From Pseudevernia furfuracea (lineage: Eukaryota > Ascomycota > Lecanoromycetes > Lecanorales > Parmeliaceae): a stretch of 64,000 bases of DNA. The stretch covers positions 992,001 through 1,056,000 of the forward strand of contig JAIUPT010000031.1 of NCBI GenBank assembly GCA_022315425.1, read 5' to 3'. Shown here piece by piece: positions 43,801 to 54,769 of this stretch. A model generated the notes under the pieces. The model was not told the DNA's origin. It saw nothing but the letters and a program-made list of their open reading frames with translations, and ran no database searches. The number at the start of each line of letters is the position of its first letter. Position 1 is the first letter of the stretch. The position numbers and the translations under genes were made by a program.

Positions 43801-46436
43801 CTATGTGGCTTGGGCTCGCCATGTACACAGCGCGTCAGGGTTTATAGAAACCCTGTTGAGAATATTGCCACAAACGGCCAGGGGGGCTGAATAAGATTGA
43901 CAAGCCACGCTGGTGGGTGCTTTATTGCAACTCAGATACCCCAACTGCGTAAAAGGGGCCCCAGCTGAGGCATGTTCGGGAACATATGTGCAACTGACAG
44001 GGGCGTTGTTCCAAGTAAGGGGGAGCTTTTGAGTCGGGTAGGGCGGCCACGCTGGTGTTATGAAACTCCAAGCGAACCCATTTGAAAATTGCGTCGAACA
44101 CCAATTCGGAGGCGACGGATTACTCGTTGGGACCACAGTGGGGTAAACCACATCAGCATAGGCCCATTGCTTGACGTTGCCAGCGAAATGGTACCCCGTG
44201 CGCTTGGCTATGTAGACGTCATAATAATTACCAGTCAAAGTCAAAGAGGGGTCAGCCGACGAAGTGGTAGTCAACGTAGTAGTAGGGGGATTGGGCGCAG
44301 CAGCAGAGGTGCTATCAACATTAGCTCGGGTCTCGTCATGCTTCCAATAGTTGCACTCACCCTTCTGTCCACTGGCATTGGAGTACTGGGTACTCATACG
44401 CAAATGCAGAGGCACACCAAGTTGGAGCCGCCTGGAGTGTGGAACACCCAACCGAGGTGGGATCGGAATTGCAGCTTAAAGACCCAGGTCCATCGGTCTG
44501 GTCCGGTAACCATTCGCATGTTTTTGTCTTTGCGTCGGACCATACAATGTTGGCAAGGGATGTCGTTGGATAAAGATTTCCTGTGGTCTTTGGGTTGTCG
44601 ATGCTATATTGTTGATAAGTGTCAGTACAATAATTTGGCGGTGGCAAGCTTGATGCTGTCATCACACCGGCCCAGACATTGTAGGAGTACATCGTCGTAT
44701 CTGGTGGCTGCAAATTCTCAACAGGCGGAGGTACGAATGTGACAACTTGTTCCGCGACGAAAACGCCGAAAGATGTTGCTGTAGTGGCGATTGGAGTAGG
44801 AGCTGGCGATGGCATCATCGACGAGATGAGTCCCAGGGCAGCATCCGTAGGCATCGGGTATCCATAGTCGGTAGGATCGTAGCAGGTGCAGCTTTCCCAT
44901 AGCAGTGATGGGGTGGCAGGCTTTCCGGCCATGACTGATAGACCTCCACAAAGATTTATGGTTGAGGATACGGTATATGTAGTTTGTGTGCCGCAGCTTA
45001 ATATGTCAGGGATGCATCATTCACTTTGGAATACACTATCGCATCATGGGACTTGGCTTACTTATTACAGTTGGGCCAGGCTTCAGGTGGGGGACAAGAT
45101 GCTGATGTGCTTGCAGAAGAGGCAGACGCAGAGACTGGACTGCCGTCTATCGCCTGTGGTGGGATCGGGATCCATTCGGGAAATCCCCAAGTGATACACA
45201 CTTGAATTGCCGCTACGCCCAGGACGAGGAGCGCCACGGTATTGAAAAGCGATGCACCAATCAAGCCAAGTGCAATCACCTTTCCGTTATTGACAATCGA
45301 GTTAATGGCCTTTGTCGCTGCCGGAATCAATTGAGGGAGAATAGTGTCTTGCGTGTTACGCAACATCTCGAGCGGCCCGGCAACTTGGATGGACCATAAT
45401 AGATTGTCAGCGGTGCTGGACGCCAACGCCCAATCGATCGCGGCACCACCATCACCGCGATTCCTCAGTCGCGAGGCTGGACTCGTATCGCAGGTTCCGG
45501 AGCCTGGAAGACTGGCAACGATGGCCTCCAAGGGAGCGGGTGAGGGCAATACTGCAGCGACACCACCGGACGGGATATTGGAAGCACTGGCACTGACTGT
45601 CGACATAACCACAGCACTAGGCGAGTCATCAGAAATTTGCGATAGTAGGCGCAAATCAAGGTAACTTACGCTTCACTAGGCCCAGTCACGTACGAGGGAG
45701 GATCGGTTAAGGCGCCAGTCAGAACGCCGGATGTCGTCGTAGATGCCTGAAATGCTACGCTGGATCCTAATTGAACCTCTGACAGAGTTGAGACCAAGGA
45801 AGTCGGAGCAACTAATTTGACCGGCACAAGGGAAGGGGTCGGAGGGTCAAATTTGTCCATCATCCAAGCGATCAACATTGCCAAGGCAAGAACACCCAAG
45901 GCAATCAGAGTGTTCCGAGCCTGAATGGCGAGGGTTTGGCCCGGATTGAGGATTGCGGCTATTGAGTTCAAGCAAGTCGTCGAATCTGGTGGATCGGCGC
46001 AGTTGCTGGATTTTGCTGCTTGAGCTCTGGCTACGAGGCTGGCGCCCAGATAAAAAGTTGGGTCAGCCCCTTCGGATGTCGACGTGATTACGACTCCATC
46101 TGACCCAAGATTGATGGGCGCATCAAACTGCAGGAGCTTTAATGGCGATCATGTCTGTGGGATGGGTGCGATACTTACTGAGTAGGTAATCATTGCAGCT
46201 GGATCAGGTATTGTGAGTGTGGGGATGGCTGGATTGACCTTGGCGGCCAGTATTTGATGGTGAAGTGTCGTGCCATTCACACTGGCGGACGAAGAGTTAC
46301 TCAACACGCTGACTAACAGACCGACCGATGGACTGCTGGTCGATGACTGCATGATGGTGCTCGTAGGTGTCGGCACTACCTGTGCTATTGAAATCCAGAC
46401 AGAGCATAGTAACAGGACTATATGACGAACGGCCAT
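43801..46436 (-). CDS. Large secreted/membrane protein with duplicated cysteine module
   Basis: Family not recognised. Minus-strand exons 46436-46179, 46136-45670, 45616-45062, 44996-44361 and 44311-43801 sum to 809 codons (808 aa) with all phases matching. The signal peptide (MAVRHIVLLLCSVWISIAQ) precedes a Ser/Thr-rich ectodomain. Two hydrophobic helices follow (TLIALGVLALAMLIAWMM and a VIALGLIGASLFNTVALLV-type segment). Then comes a Cys-rich linker (CPPPEAWPNCNNCG) and two tandem related modules, each with PPN(Y/W)C, C-E/T-W/Y-L/V-P, LSCN-S/K-x-PTSV-G/A-C and a final C-x-W. A cell-surface role is inferred. A longer start at 46499 is possible. Confidence 0.7.
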
Positions 46437-47574
46437 CTTAGCTATAGCGACGACGATGGGGATATTTGTGGTAAAGCGAGATAATACAAGAAGTGACAAT
46501 TATCAAAGCCAAAGCTGGTGGCCAAACCATCGACCACGAATGTGCACGCCAATTAGCTTCCTTTTATTAGACATTGTTGGCGACCATCTGGTAACGACGG
46601 GTATGCTTCGCTCCAACGCGCTACTGTGCCATGTGTTGCTTGAGCGATTCAATACGAGACTTCCAACAGATTCACCGGCCACGAGATGGGTCTGAGTAGG
46701 AAACCCTGCCAAGCCTAAATCTTTTGATATATTATCCGATATGACAAATCCATTCCCTGCGTATATATTTTATATTAAGCGATATATGTCTCGAAGCTAT
46801 CTCGAAGCCCCAAGCGCTGGATTGACACCTCTACGTGGTGCTGGGGACCAGTAACTCTCTACGAAGGGTGAAGCCAAGATCATTCAGCGAGGCGAGAGTA
46901 TTTAAGAGTTGTACTCTCGAGGGTAATTTTTCTCGAGCGCTGAACAAGATCTATAAACAGGGTTGAAGCGACCAAAATTTAAAAACGAAAGAGGCTTTTC
47001 TCTCCTGATTACTCTATGGGCGATGAAGCTAAATAGAAATTTTAGAATCACGACGTGATCTCGATGATTAGATTATTTAGTGTGTAGTAGGCATTTAGCG
47101 AGGCCCCTTTACCTCCTCTCGTAAAACAAAAAAAACAACTTCAACCTCCAGCTACAAAGCCCTAGCCCTAATCGTGCACTTCCGGGTAGATACGAGTATT
47201 TGTCGTGCCAAGCCTATCCGCCAAGCCTAGTACCATGACAAGGTCCAAGGAAGACACACAGTCTGAAAGACAGAACCTTCGGAGACTGGCTTTGCCTTTG
47301 ACGCATCTTCTCATCACTAAAAAAGAAGAGTGACCTTCGCATGTGATTTACAATGGTGCAAGAGTAGATTTTGATCTTTTCCCAGTGTCAAAAGTCACAG
47401 GCCAAGAATAACGCTAGTCACCGGCTTGGACTTACTCATCGCGGGGGCCTAATCGTCGACACAGCATTTCTCTCCCTCCATCATCAACCTTCACACCTAC
47501 AAAACGCTTTCACCACTTCATCAACTTCCCCACTCATACAACTACATCCTTCAAATAATTCCATATCCGTCAAC
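46437..47574. other. AT-rich intergenic region before ATG8
   Basis: About 1.1 kb. The section 46720-47060 is AT-rich with many TA-containing words, which could be RIP-degraded DNA. The CT/A-rich part from about 47450 is the likely ATG8 leader. No gene supported. Confidence 0.4.
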
Positions 47575-48071
47575 ATGCGCTCCAAGTTCAAGGACGAGCA
47601 CCCTTTTGAGAAGCGCAAGGCTGAAGCTGAGCGCATCCGACAGAAGTATGCTGATCGTATTCCTGTAAGTCATTGAGCATAGTTGTCAAGGCTCCTCCTC
47701 TTTACAGCATATTATTCTAACATATCTGTTTGCATCTAGGTGATCTGCGAGAAGGTTGAGAAATCGGACATTGCTACCATCGACAAGAAGAAATACCTAG
47801 TCCCAGCCGACCTCACTGTTGGCCAGTTTGTCTATGTCATCCGCAAGCGCATCAAGCTCTCGCCTGAGAAAGCCATCTTCATCTTCGTCGACGAGGTTCT
47901 GCCACCTACTGCTGCGCTGATGAGCTCCATCTACGAGGAGCACAAAGTATGTATCGCCTGTGATATTAAAAGCGTTGAGAGCAACTTGGATGGCTAACAT
48001 GCTTCTAGGATGAGGATGGATTCCTGTACATCACCTACTCTGGCGAGAATACCTTCGGTCTAGACGCCTAG
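47575..48071 (+). CDS. atg8: Autophagy ubiquitin-like protein Atg8
   Basis: Ubiquitin-like modifier conjugated to phosphatidylethanolamine on autophagosome membranes. Exons 47575-47664, 47740-47946 and 48009-48071; 119 aa. It starts [20 protein letters not shown] and contains [39 protein letters not shown] and [13 protein letters not shown]. Gly116 is the residue exposed by Atg4 cleavage, leaving a short LDA tail to be removed. Intron borders are canonical and both introns are phase 0. Conservation is near complete across fungi, so the assignment is secure. Confidence 0.99.
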
Positions 48072-48686
48072 ACGAAGCTCCTTCAATGATGTGCTTGCAA
48101 CGGTGGATGATCAACCACGGGCGTTCGGATTAGTCAGTCGGATGGACATTTGATTAAAGGGGAATCATGCGTGCTTGATGAAAGGTGGATAAAGATTGGA
48201 CTTTTGCTAGAAGATCACTACTGCTATAGAAAGTGATGGACAAAGAACGGGCGAAATGCTACCAATATTGCTGGCAAGACCGTGCTTGAAAGTTGAACGG
48301 ACAGCTGTCATATCTGTTGGCTAGGACTCGACTGGTCTTCCAATACCTCACTAATATGTGCCCAACGAAACGAAGACTGCATTGTAGATCATGCGTGATT
48401 GTAATACGGTAACCCTGCCATCGTCCCTAAATGTTTATGTAAAAAGGTAGGCGATTTCATAGAAAGAAAGTCCAAGTCTAGCTTGCTAGAGTTGATAGCA
48501 CAATAAGATCATGGCTTCCGCGTGATTGAATTATTGAATTATGTACAGCCGTCCAGCCAAGCCCCAAAAAACCTACTTGTAAGACATCTGCACTTGGTAA
48601 CTTCCACACTCCAACGACTACTCTATCAGCCAGCACTTCACATCCAGCTCTTCCAACCCCAATCCTTCACCTGTCCGTCCCCAGCG
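48072..48686. other. Intergenic, ATG8 3' region and NCE101 promoter
   Basis: 615 bp between two plus-strand genes with no other coding signal. The last 150 bp are rich in C and A, as in a leader. Confidence 0.4.
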
Positions 48687-49200
48687 ATGGCTACGACCTT
48701 TCCTCGCTACCACTACATCATCTCGAGGTACCCTCTTTGAAAACATCTTTCTCTTCCGTCTCAAGTCTATAAACTGCCAGCATCACCACCTCTTACAGTC
48801 CGCCTGGCCTCTTGAGACGCCGCTTGTTTTTTCCTCCCTTCCCCTTTCACTCTATGCACCCTCTTGTTTCCCTCTACTATCCTCTACTGTCCTTCCTTCC
48901 ATGCGTTTCCTCCTGACATTCCTCACCTGAGCTTACGTATACCATTATAGAACACAGGACCCTCTCTTCGCCCTCCTCATAGGCTTTTCGGCTGCTGGCA
49001 TGCGTATCCGCAGGGAAGAAAACGAGAAGCGGCTGGGTATGGCTACTACATCTATCGTCGGTCCTACAGACAGAAAGCCCAAACAGCAGCCAGAGACTGG
49101 AAGTCAAGATGCACCAGGCGGAGAGATTGGCTATACTGAGATAGCCAGTGTAGGATGGGGGAGGATCAAGAGGAAGATCTCGGGAGCGGTGCAGTGGTAG
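48687..49200 (+). CDS. nce101: Non-classical export protein Nce101-like, two exons
   Basis: Exons 48687-48727 and 48951-49200 joined over a 223 bp intron inside an arginine codon; 96 aa. The join MATTFPRYHYIISR|TQDPLFALLIGFSAAG gives the Nce101 layout: a short N-terminal segment, DPLFA and a single membrane helix ending in a basic RIRREENEKR. The C-terminal half (GEIGYTEIASVGWGRIKR) is specific to filamentous fungi. In yeast the protein was linked to leaderless secretion; the mechanism is unclear. The first exon is only 41 nt. Confidence 0.78.
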
Positions 49201-49902
49201 AAAGGGTGATAATGGTGGAGATCTACGAGAGACAGGGCTAGGATTGCTCATTCGAGAATGATGAGTGTTTTGATTCATCGTTGTCCCGAATGGCAATACA
49301 AAAATCCGAAAGCACGCTGGCAAACATCGAGTACCCTCCGCTATCCGCAACGCACAGTCCAAAAACCAAAACTTCTCCACCGGGCTTCTGAAGTAACGAC
49401 CGCGGCCGCGGAAATTCCCCAGGACTCCAAACCCCAGCGTGTCCTTTTAAGTCTAAGAAAGACATTGCAAGGAATTTGAACGAGAAACCTTATCACGAAA
49501 AGTTGTGCCGCAACCTGGATTTAACTGGTATTGGTTGGAAGCGAGCAAAACTCGCAACAGCTGCACATCTGCTCCAGAGAATTCTCCAGACCCATAGGTA
49601 ACGTCGCGAGGGTTTCGAGTAGGTTGTAACACGAGGCTCTGGTGACTGTTGGAGGGACTGTGTTTGGACCTCTCAGAAACCATTTAAAAGTGGGAACGAT
49701 CAAAGTGGTCATGGCGAGCCCCTAGATGCCGATGTTGTCCGAACGCACCTATCGCCCGGCTCCGATATCAATTCTAAGACCTTATTATAACTTCTTGTAA
49801 CTCCAGTCTACCAACCCCTCATACTCAACGTCCAAGACTTTCACTGTCTACAGCAGCTTTTGCATTTCAGTCAGTATCCTTTAAAGTCGTCATCAGTGCG
49901 GG
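49201..49902. other. Intergenic, 0.7 kb
   Basis: No gene supported; only short shadow frames on both strands. Confidence 0.4.
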
Positions 49903-50886
49903 ATGAAGGCAGAATTTATCTTCCCAACTGTCTGGGGACCGTCGCTCTTGTTCTTCACTATGGATGAGAAGACCCCTAGAGATATCATCTTCCTCATCAT
50001 CGAAGCATCGGATCGTGCGACGCAGATCAGTTGGTCATCTATTCGTCGAGTATTCTATAACTACTTGTGCCCCAGGATATGGTCTCACTTGGAAATCTCT
50101 CCCTTTGACATTGATGGATATGCAGGTAATCCCGAGCTGTGGTGGTGGCCTGGTCTAAAAGAGCATCATGGGAAGATCCACTTCATGGCAAAGCATGCTG
50201 GCCGGGAGAACAAGCTTGCACCCATGGGCTCGTACATCGAGTCTCTCCTTGTCGATGTTAGGGGCGATCTAACGCACACCTTGCGCAACCAGCCAGCAGG
50301 ATCACAAATGTCTCTGGAGATTGCAATACCAAAATTGCTTCCTCTCTTGCCAAACCTTACCAGCTGTGTCTTTGATGGGGCTTTATACCGGGAGACGCTG
50401 AGCCAGCTCGTTCATATATCTGCTTTGAAACGCCTAGAACTTCGTGCGGATGACTGGTAACTTCAGCAAGAATGTTTTTACCTTGACGAGTCTCGCAGCT
50501 GGGTTTGGCGTCGTTCGTCGGACTTGGTCCTGGACTTCAGAGTTCTGGCGAACCTCAAAAGCCTCCAGGGCCTCAAAGTAGGATGTTTGCAACACCACGA
50601 AGCGCGAGGTCTGGCGGACGGAGTCGCTAGACTACGACTGATTAATCTCGAAATCCACTCGAGTCCTTGGGTGAACGACGAAGATCCTCGGCACTATCTT
50701 GCTGGAGGTAAAACGTACGATTCGCCACTATTATTCTTTTTCTATTCTCTAATTCATCATTACGATTCAAGTCTCTTGCCTACGGGTTTGCCGTCAACCA
50801 TCGAGACGCTCATCCTCCGAGACCGTTCCCAGGAAGTGCTCGAAAGCTCATGTACTTTGGCAATGAAGAATGACCGGGGTATCTAA
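49903..50886 (+). CDS. F-box-like / LRR-like hypothetical protein
   Basis: Not recognised at family level. The layout resembles the many fungal F-box-type proteins: an N-terminal helical block (TPRDIIFLIIEASDRATQ) is followed by leucine-rich segments such as IPKLLPLLPNLTSCVFDG, ALKRLELRADD and NLKSLQGLKVGC. Exons 49903-50456 and 50499-50886 join in phase across a 42 bp intron, giving 313 aa, or 294 aa from the ATG at 49960. The intron is at the lower limit for fungi and the second exon ends abruptly, so a further exon or decay is possible. F-box proteins serve as SCF ubiquitin-ligase adaptors; this role is only inferred. Confidence 0.5.
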
Positions 50887-51342
50887 CTAGTTAGTTTGAA
50901 TGGGTTTCAAAGAAGATTCTCGGCCAATGGGGAAGAGGTTTGCTCCCCCGAAGGATCCTGGGTACTACTCGGGTTGACTTTACTTCGAGTCGTCAGAGGC
51001 TTTTTGCTCCTTTTCTCTCTCGTCTGCCCGTCTGAAGTCTCGGCACCTGACCGACTCATAGTGAGTTTACTACTTAACAGCACACCATGATGCCTCAATT
51101 ATTTCACATTCCACTACTTTCATTCTGACCTCGTGATTCTCCTTGTTCATCCTTTCATTGCAATTTGCCATTCTCCATTATTCGATCTTTTCACTAGGCT
51201 ATCGTTTGACTACTATTCCTTCAGCTACAAGTAGATTGATCCTTTCACTAGGCCATCGACTGTTCGCACTTGTGATTGCAAGGCTTCCCTTGTGACTACT
51301 CATCACCCAATTCCTCTTTGCCACAAACTTCGAGCGGTAACT
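50887..51342. other. Intergenic spacer
   Basis: About 450 bp between the F-box-like gene and the UBC pseudogene, CT-rich with CACTAGGC(C/T)ATCG(A/T)(T/C)TG-like words twice near 51194 and 51248. No gene supported. Confidence 0.35.
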
Positions 51343-51777
51343 ATGGCATTCCCTCTCCATCAAAGACTTTTACGAGACGTTGCGGAGATGCAAGTTGACC
51401 CTTATCTAAATATTAAGCTACAAATGAGTGATAGCTTAACACAAGCCTGCCTGATCCTGTCACCGGAGGGGCAGGACTCGTTACACTTGATAATGGTCCT
51501 TCATGACTATCCACTTCGGGCGCCGGTAGGGACGATATAGTCAGAAATTCGCCATCCTAATGTTTTCGGGACCTACATCTGCGCCTCCATCCTTAATGAG
51601 ACCGAAGGTTATACACCGGCATACACCCTGAAAAGTATTTCCATCTAACTGCTAAGTTTCTTCAGCAGTGAGACTTTGGAGCAAGATTATAGTGGCGAAA
51701 AGGTGGACCTTGGACGGTATAGACAGATATCGTCAAACATTCGAAACAGCTACCATTGTGTGGCCTGTGGTTTTTAA
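51343..51777 (+). pseudogene. Ubiquitin-conjugating-enzyme-like pseudogene with two internal stops
   Basis: One continuous reading frame encodes a fungal UBC-core protein: MAFPLHQRLLRDVAEMQVD, then LIMVLHDYPLRAPVGTI, a stop (TAG at 51538-51540), SEIRHPNVFGTYICASILNE, YTPAYTLKSISI, a second stop (TAA at 51646-51648), then LLSFFSSETLEQDYS and YHCVACGF before a final stop at 51775. HPN is the UBC signature. The catalytic cysteine corresponds to the C of YICASIL. Both internal stops are where a Gln codon would fit and correspond to single C-to-T changes at CpA, the usual RIP signature. No frameshift is needed. Confidence 0.8.
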
Positions 51778-52220
51778 CCTGGGAGATTATTTATTTTCGC
51801 TCGGTGAACACGGCGACTTTGAGACAGGGCCGGAAGAGGGCTGCTTTGCTCTCAAGACACAATTCTGGTGACTCCAGTGAAGCTGGACGGAGGCAGGCAA
51901 AGATTTCTAAGCTAACGGGGGTGGAACAAGTGGGATTGGATGAGACCGCAAATGCGATCATACCTGGCAACGAATGCCCTTCCTCCACTCTGGACCTGGG
52001 CCAAAAGTTCCTCGCCTTCTGACGCTCCTGCTGCCAAATATGTCACAGGGTGGATTCTGCTGGCGACTCAACACCCAGGCCTTGATCCCAATATCATAGC
52101 GTACCTTGGGCACTCGACGTACCTCGCCAGCCAGCAGGAACATGGCGTAGTGAACAATCTTAGTGCTCCATGCTATGACCCCGTAATCTGTGACTACATT
52201 GTGTCAAAGTCGCTTGATGC
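51778..52220. other. Intergenic spacer, possibly decayed coding DNA
   Basis: 440 bp with short open frames but no recognised protein. It may include a decayed 3' part of the UBC pseudogene. Confidence 0.3.
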
Positions 52221-53323
52221 TCAGCCTCTGGCCTTTTCACGCTCTGCGCGCAGAGCTCGACGGGTTGCCGGTAAAGCTTGTTCTTCTTCTTTCCCTTTCT
52301 CACGCTTGGCTTCCTCTGCTCTCATCTCGGCCGCTTGAACCTCATGCCCATTTGGGTTCAGGAGCTTGTTCCGAAGGCCTGCGGCCATTTCTCGTTTTTC
52401 GGTGGACGTCCACGGTTGCTCGGGCCACCGAATCCTCAAGTCATCACCAACGATAACAGTCACGTGTTGTAGAGGCAGTATTTGCATCCCGGTACAAGGT
52501 GGAGGGATCTCTCGCTGGTCACCGATTGAGGGGTGGAAATTGCAACGTTTGTCGAGTGTGGCATGAAACCTTTGCAATCCAACGAGTTTCGAAACAAAAC
52601 ATGGCCGCAATAATTGTTTCCAGGCCGGTGCCCATTTCTGGTCCCAGGGGAAGTCGATGTGCATCCGCGCAAGCTTGTTTCTCTGCGTCGGATGAAGGCC
52701 GTCGATAAACATTCTCAAGGTCCTGGTGCCCTCGAAAGAGAACGTGTTGGTGGTCCAAAGTAGGACGTTTGCTTCTTCATACATGGGTCGACATGCTCCG
52801 AGGAACGACAGATCGAGCATCGGTTTACGCGGGTCTTCCATAGTCATGAGTCTGGACACGCGTCGGTGAGAGCCTCGTCAGAGAGGAGAGTCGTTCGTTC
52901 TCGAGATCCCAGGATTTGCAGTGGAAATGACGGTCTTTGAACGCAAAGCTACTGTATTCGGCAAAGCCGTTGGAGAGGGTACGAGTGTGGCCGGTCATGA
53001 ATCGATCGTAAGCTTCATCCTCGGAGGCGGAGGCCGTGCAGATGCTATGGCGGAAGATTCCACGTGTGGGGATGTACACAAGATGTATGAGTTGATGGCC
53101 GACGACGAAGGAGAAGATCTTCTCTCTGATCTCACACGGGAGCTTTAGTAGTGGGGATGTGGATGCATTACGCTGGATGCTTTGATCATTAGTTCAAGGT
53201 CTTTCACAATGCCAGGTCACTTACATTGCTTTAGTAGCAGCAGACCTAGTGGCAGTAACTGCTTGTTTTTTTTTTGGGAGGGTGGGCCTGCTCTGTGGCA
53301 CGTGGGGGCTGTCGTTTGGTCAT
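52221..53323 (-). pseudogene. DUF7730-type protein, frameshifted
   Basis: Minus strand. LLKLPCEIREKIFSFVVG, the FKDRHFHCKSWDLENE stretch, LDLSFLGACRPMYEEANVLL and WTTNTFSFEGTRTLRMFIDG follow the layout of a family of uncharacterised fungal proteins labelled DUF7730. A good start MTKRQPPRATEQAHPPKKK at 53323 runs into a 10-nt homopolymer (53266-53275); with nine bases it would read through to QAVTATRSAATKAI and splice across a 45 bp intron (53224-53180) to the LLKLPCEI exon. A second frame change is needed at about 52815-52870. It is either a pseudogene or the sequence carries indels. Confidence 0.65.
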
Positions 53324-54173
53324 GGGAGTAGAAGATGACAGAAGGTCAGGAAGTGGAAAGGGAGACGTTGATATTTGGAAGATTCAGCAGACGAGAAACG
53401 CAGGACAACTTGACAATACGACAAGTCTCGGGAGATCACCACGGCCCCGCCCGCCGTACTTCACCTACTGTAGTGTACTAGTACATACACCTCAACTTGG
53501 CCATCCAGTCGTCCAGTCATCCTTTTGGCGCTGTTCCTCGGGATGATTTTCGCAAGGAACCCCCGGATGCTATTGAATCCCATGGGAGATATCCCTTCAC
53601 CACTCAAGCAGACGAAAATCCAAGCTTCAAGTCAGTCCGCAGTCATCTGGATTCGTGTATGTAATGAGATATTGAATGGTAAATTGTCGATGCACGTGTG
53701 TCTGGCTTTCCGAATCATATAGCCCGCCATTCACTATGCATCCTGATCGACGAGAAGCATATATCTACTGTATATCACCTCTCAGACTAGAGGTCTCCAG
53801 TCGACCAGGTTCATCGCTTTTGTCACGCGTGCCATTTTTCGTTCCAAATATGCTTCGTCATCTATATAAGTCTCCTACTTTATCTCACTCATCGGGGGCA
53901 CAATTTGTTTAAGGCGCAAGTGCCTGCTGTAGTGCTATATTGCTATATATGGATGGACATCAGACCTTGGAGGCGTCCCTCGCTTGGTCAATGAGTGTGC
54001 TGAGGAAAAACATACTACGGAAGCAGAGCCATATGTGACTCTGTCACTCCATTACTCCTTGCAGCCGCAGCAATCTTCGAGGATCGCAATCCCCTAACAA
54101 CTGCCATCCGCGTTACAGAAATGCCTTATAGAGTATTAGCGAGCGGAATCGGATACTAACATGTCACGAAGCC
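53324..54173. other. Intergenic, 0.85 kb
   Basis: No gene supported; it contains a palindromic TGTACTAGTACA near 53473. Confidence 0.35.
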
Positions 54174-54769
54174 TTACCAGCAGATATTGAATTCTCCTGG
54201 AGGATCGAGGTTTCCACCTGTCAAGGCTTTAAAAGTTCCCTCGCTCAAATCTAACAGCAGAGAACGTTAGCACGATCACGGTTTTCGGGGAGCGAATACG
54301 AATACCAAGATCGTTTTCGCCGCATGAAGGGCAAGTATCTTGGACCGTAGCCACGACCACTTTTCCGTCTCCGTTATTATCCTGACCGCCTCCCTGGTTA
54401 GTGATCTGGATTTTGCGGCCACAGTATGGTCCTGGCGACTCGTTGTCTTGCCAGTAGTTGGACAAAGCAATGATCATGGCACTATCCTGGAAACGGGGCC
54501 GCACATCAGTAACATTCTTTGCGACTAGTCGTATGCGAACGGCAGACTCACAGGGTTGGTTTGGCCACAAGATCCCGCTTGTCCTCCCTGAGTATAGTAG
54601 GTAGCATCGCCACAATGACTGTGAAAAGAAGGTGTCAGGATGCTGAAGCGAATGATTACTGAAATGAGTCAACTCACGTTACGCGGCGGTTTAGAGACGC
54701 GCCCTCAGCGGGTACGGCAAAGCTCTGAGTCGCTAGGTATAGGCTGATAAAGGCGTAGCTGAGGTACAT
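54174..54769 (-). CDS. Expansin-like (double-psi barrel) secreted protein, four exons
   Basis: Minus-strand exons 54769-54678, 54618-54552, 54486-54306 and 54250-54174 give 139 codons (138 aa). An 18-residue signal peptide (MYLSYAFISLYLATQSFA) precedes THCGDATYYTQGGQAGSCG, the start of a barwin/RlpA-like double-psi barrel. DSAMIIALSNYW, PGPYCGRKIQI, VVATVQDTCPSCGENDLDLS and the C-terminal GTFKALTGG with DPPGEFNICW complete the single-domain expansin-like fold. The catalytic-type Asp of the family is the D of NDLDLS. Such proteins bind or loosen wall polysaccharide; there is no carbohydrate-binding module. Confidence 0.88.
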
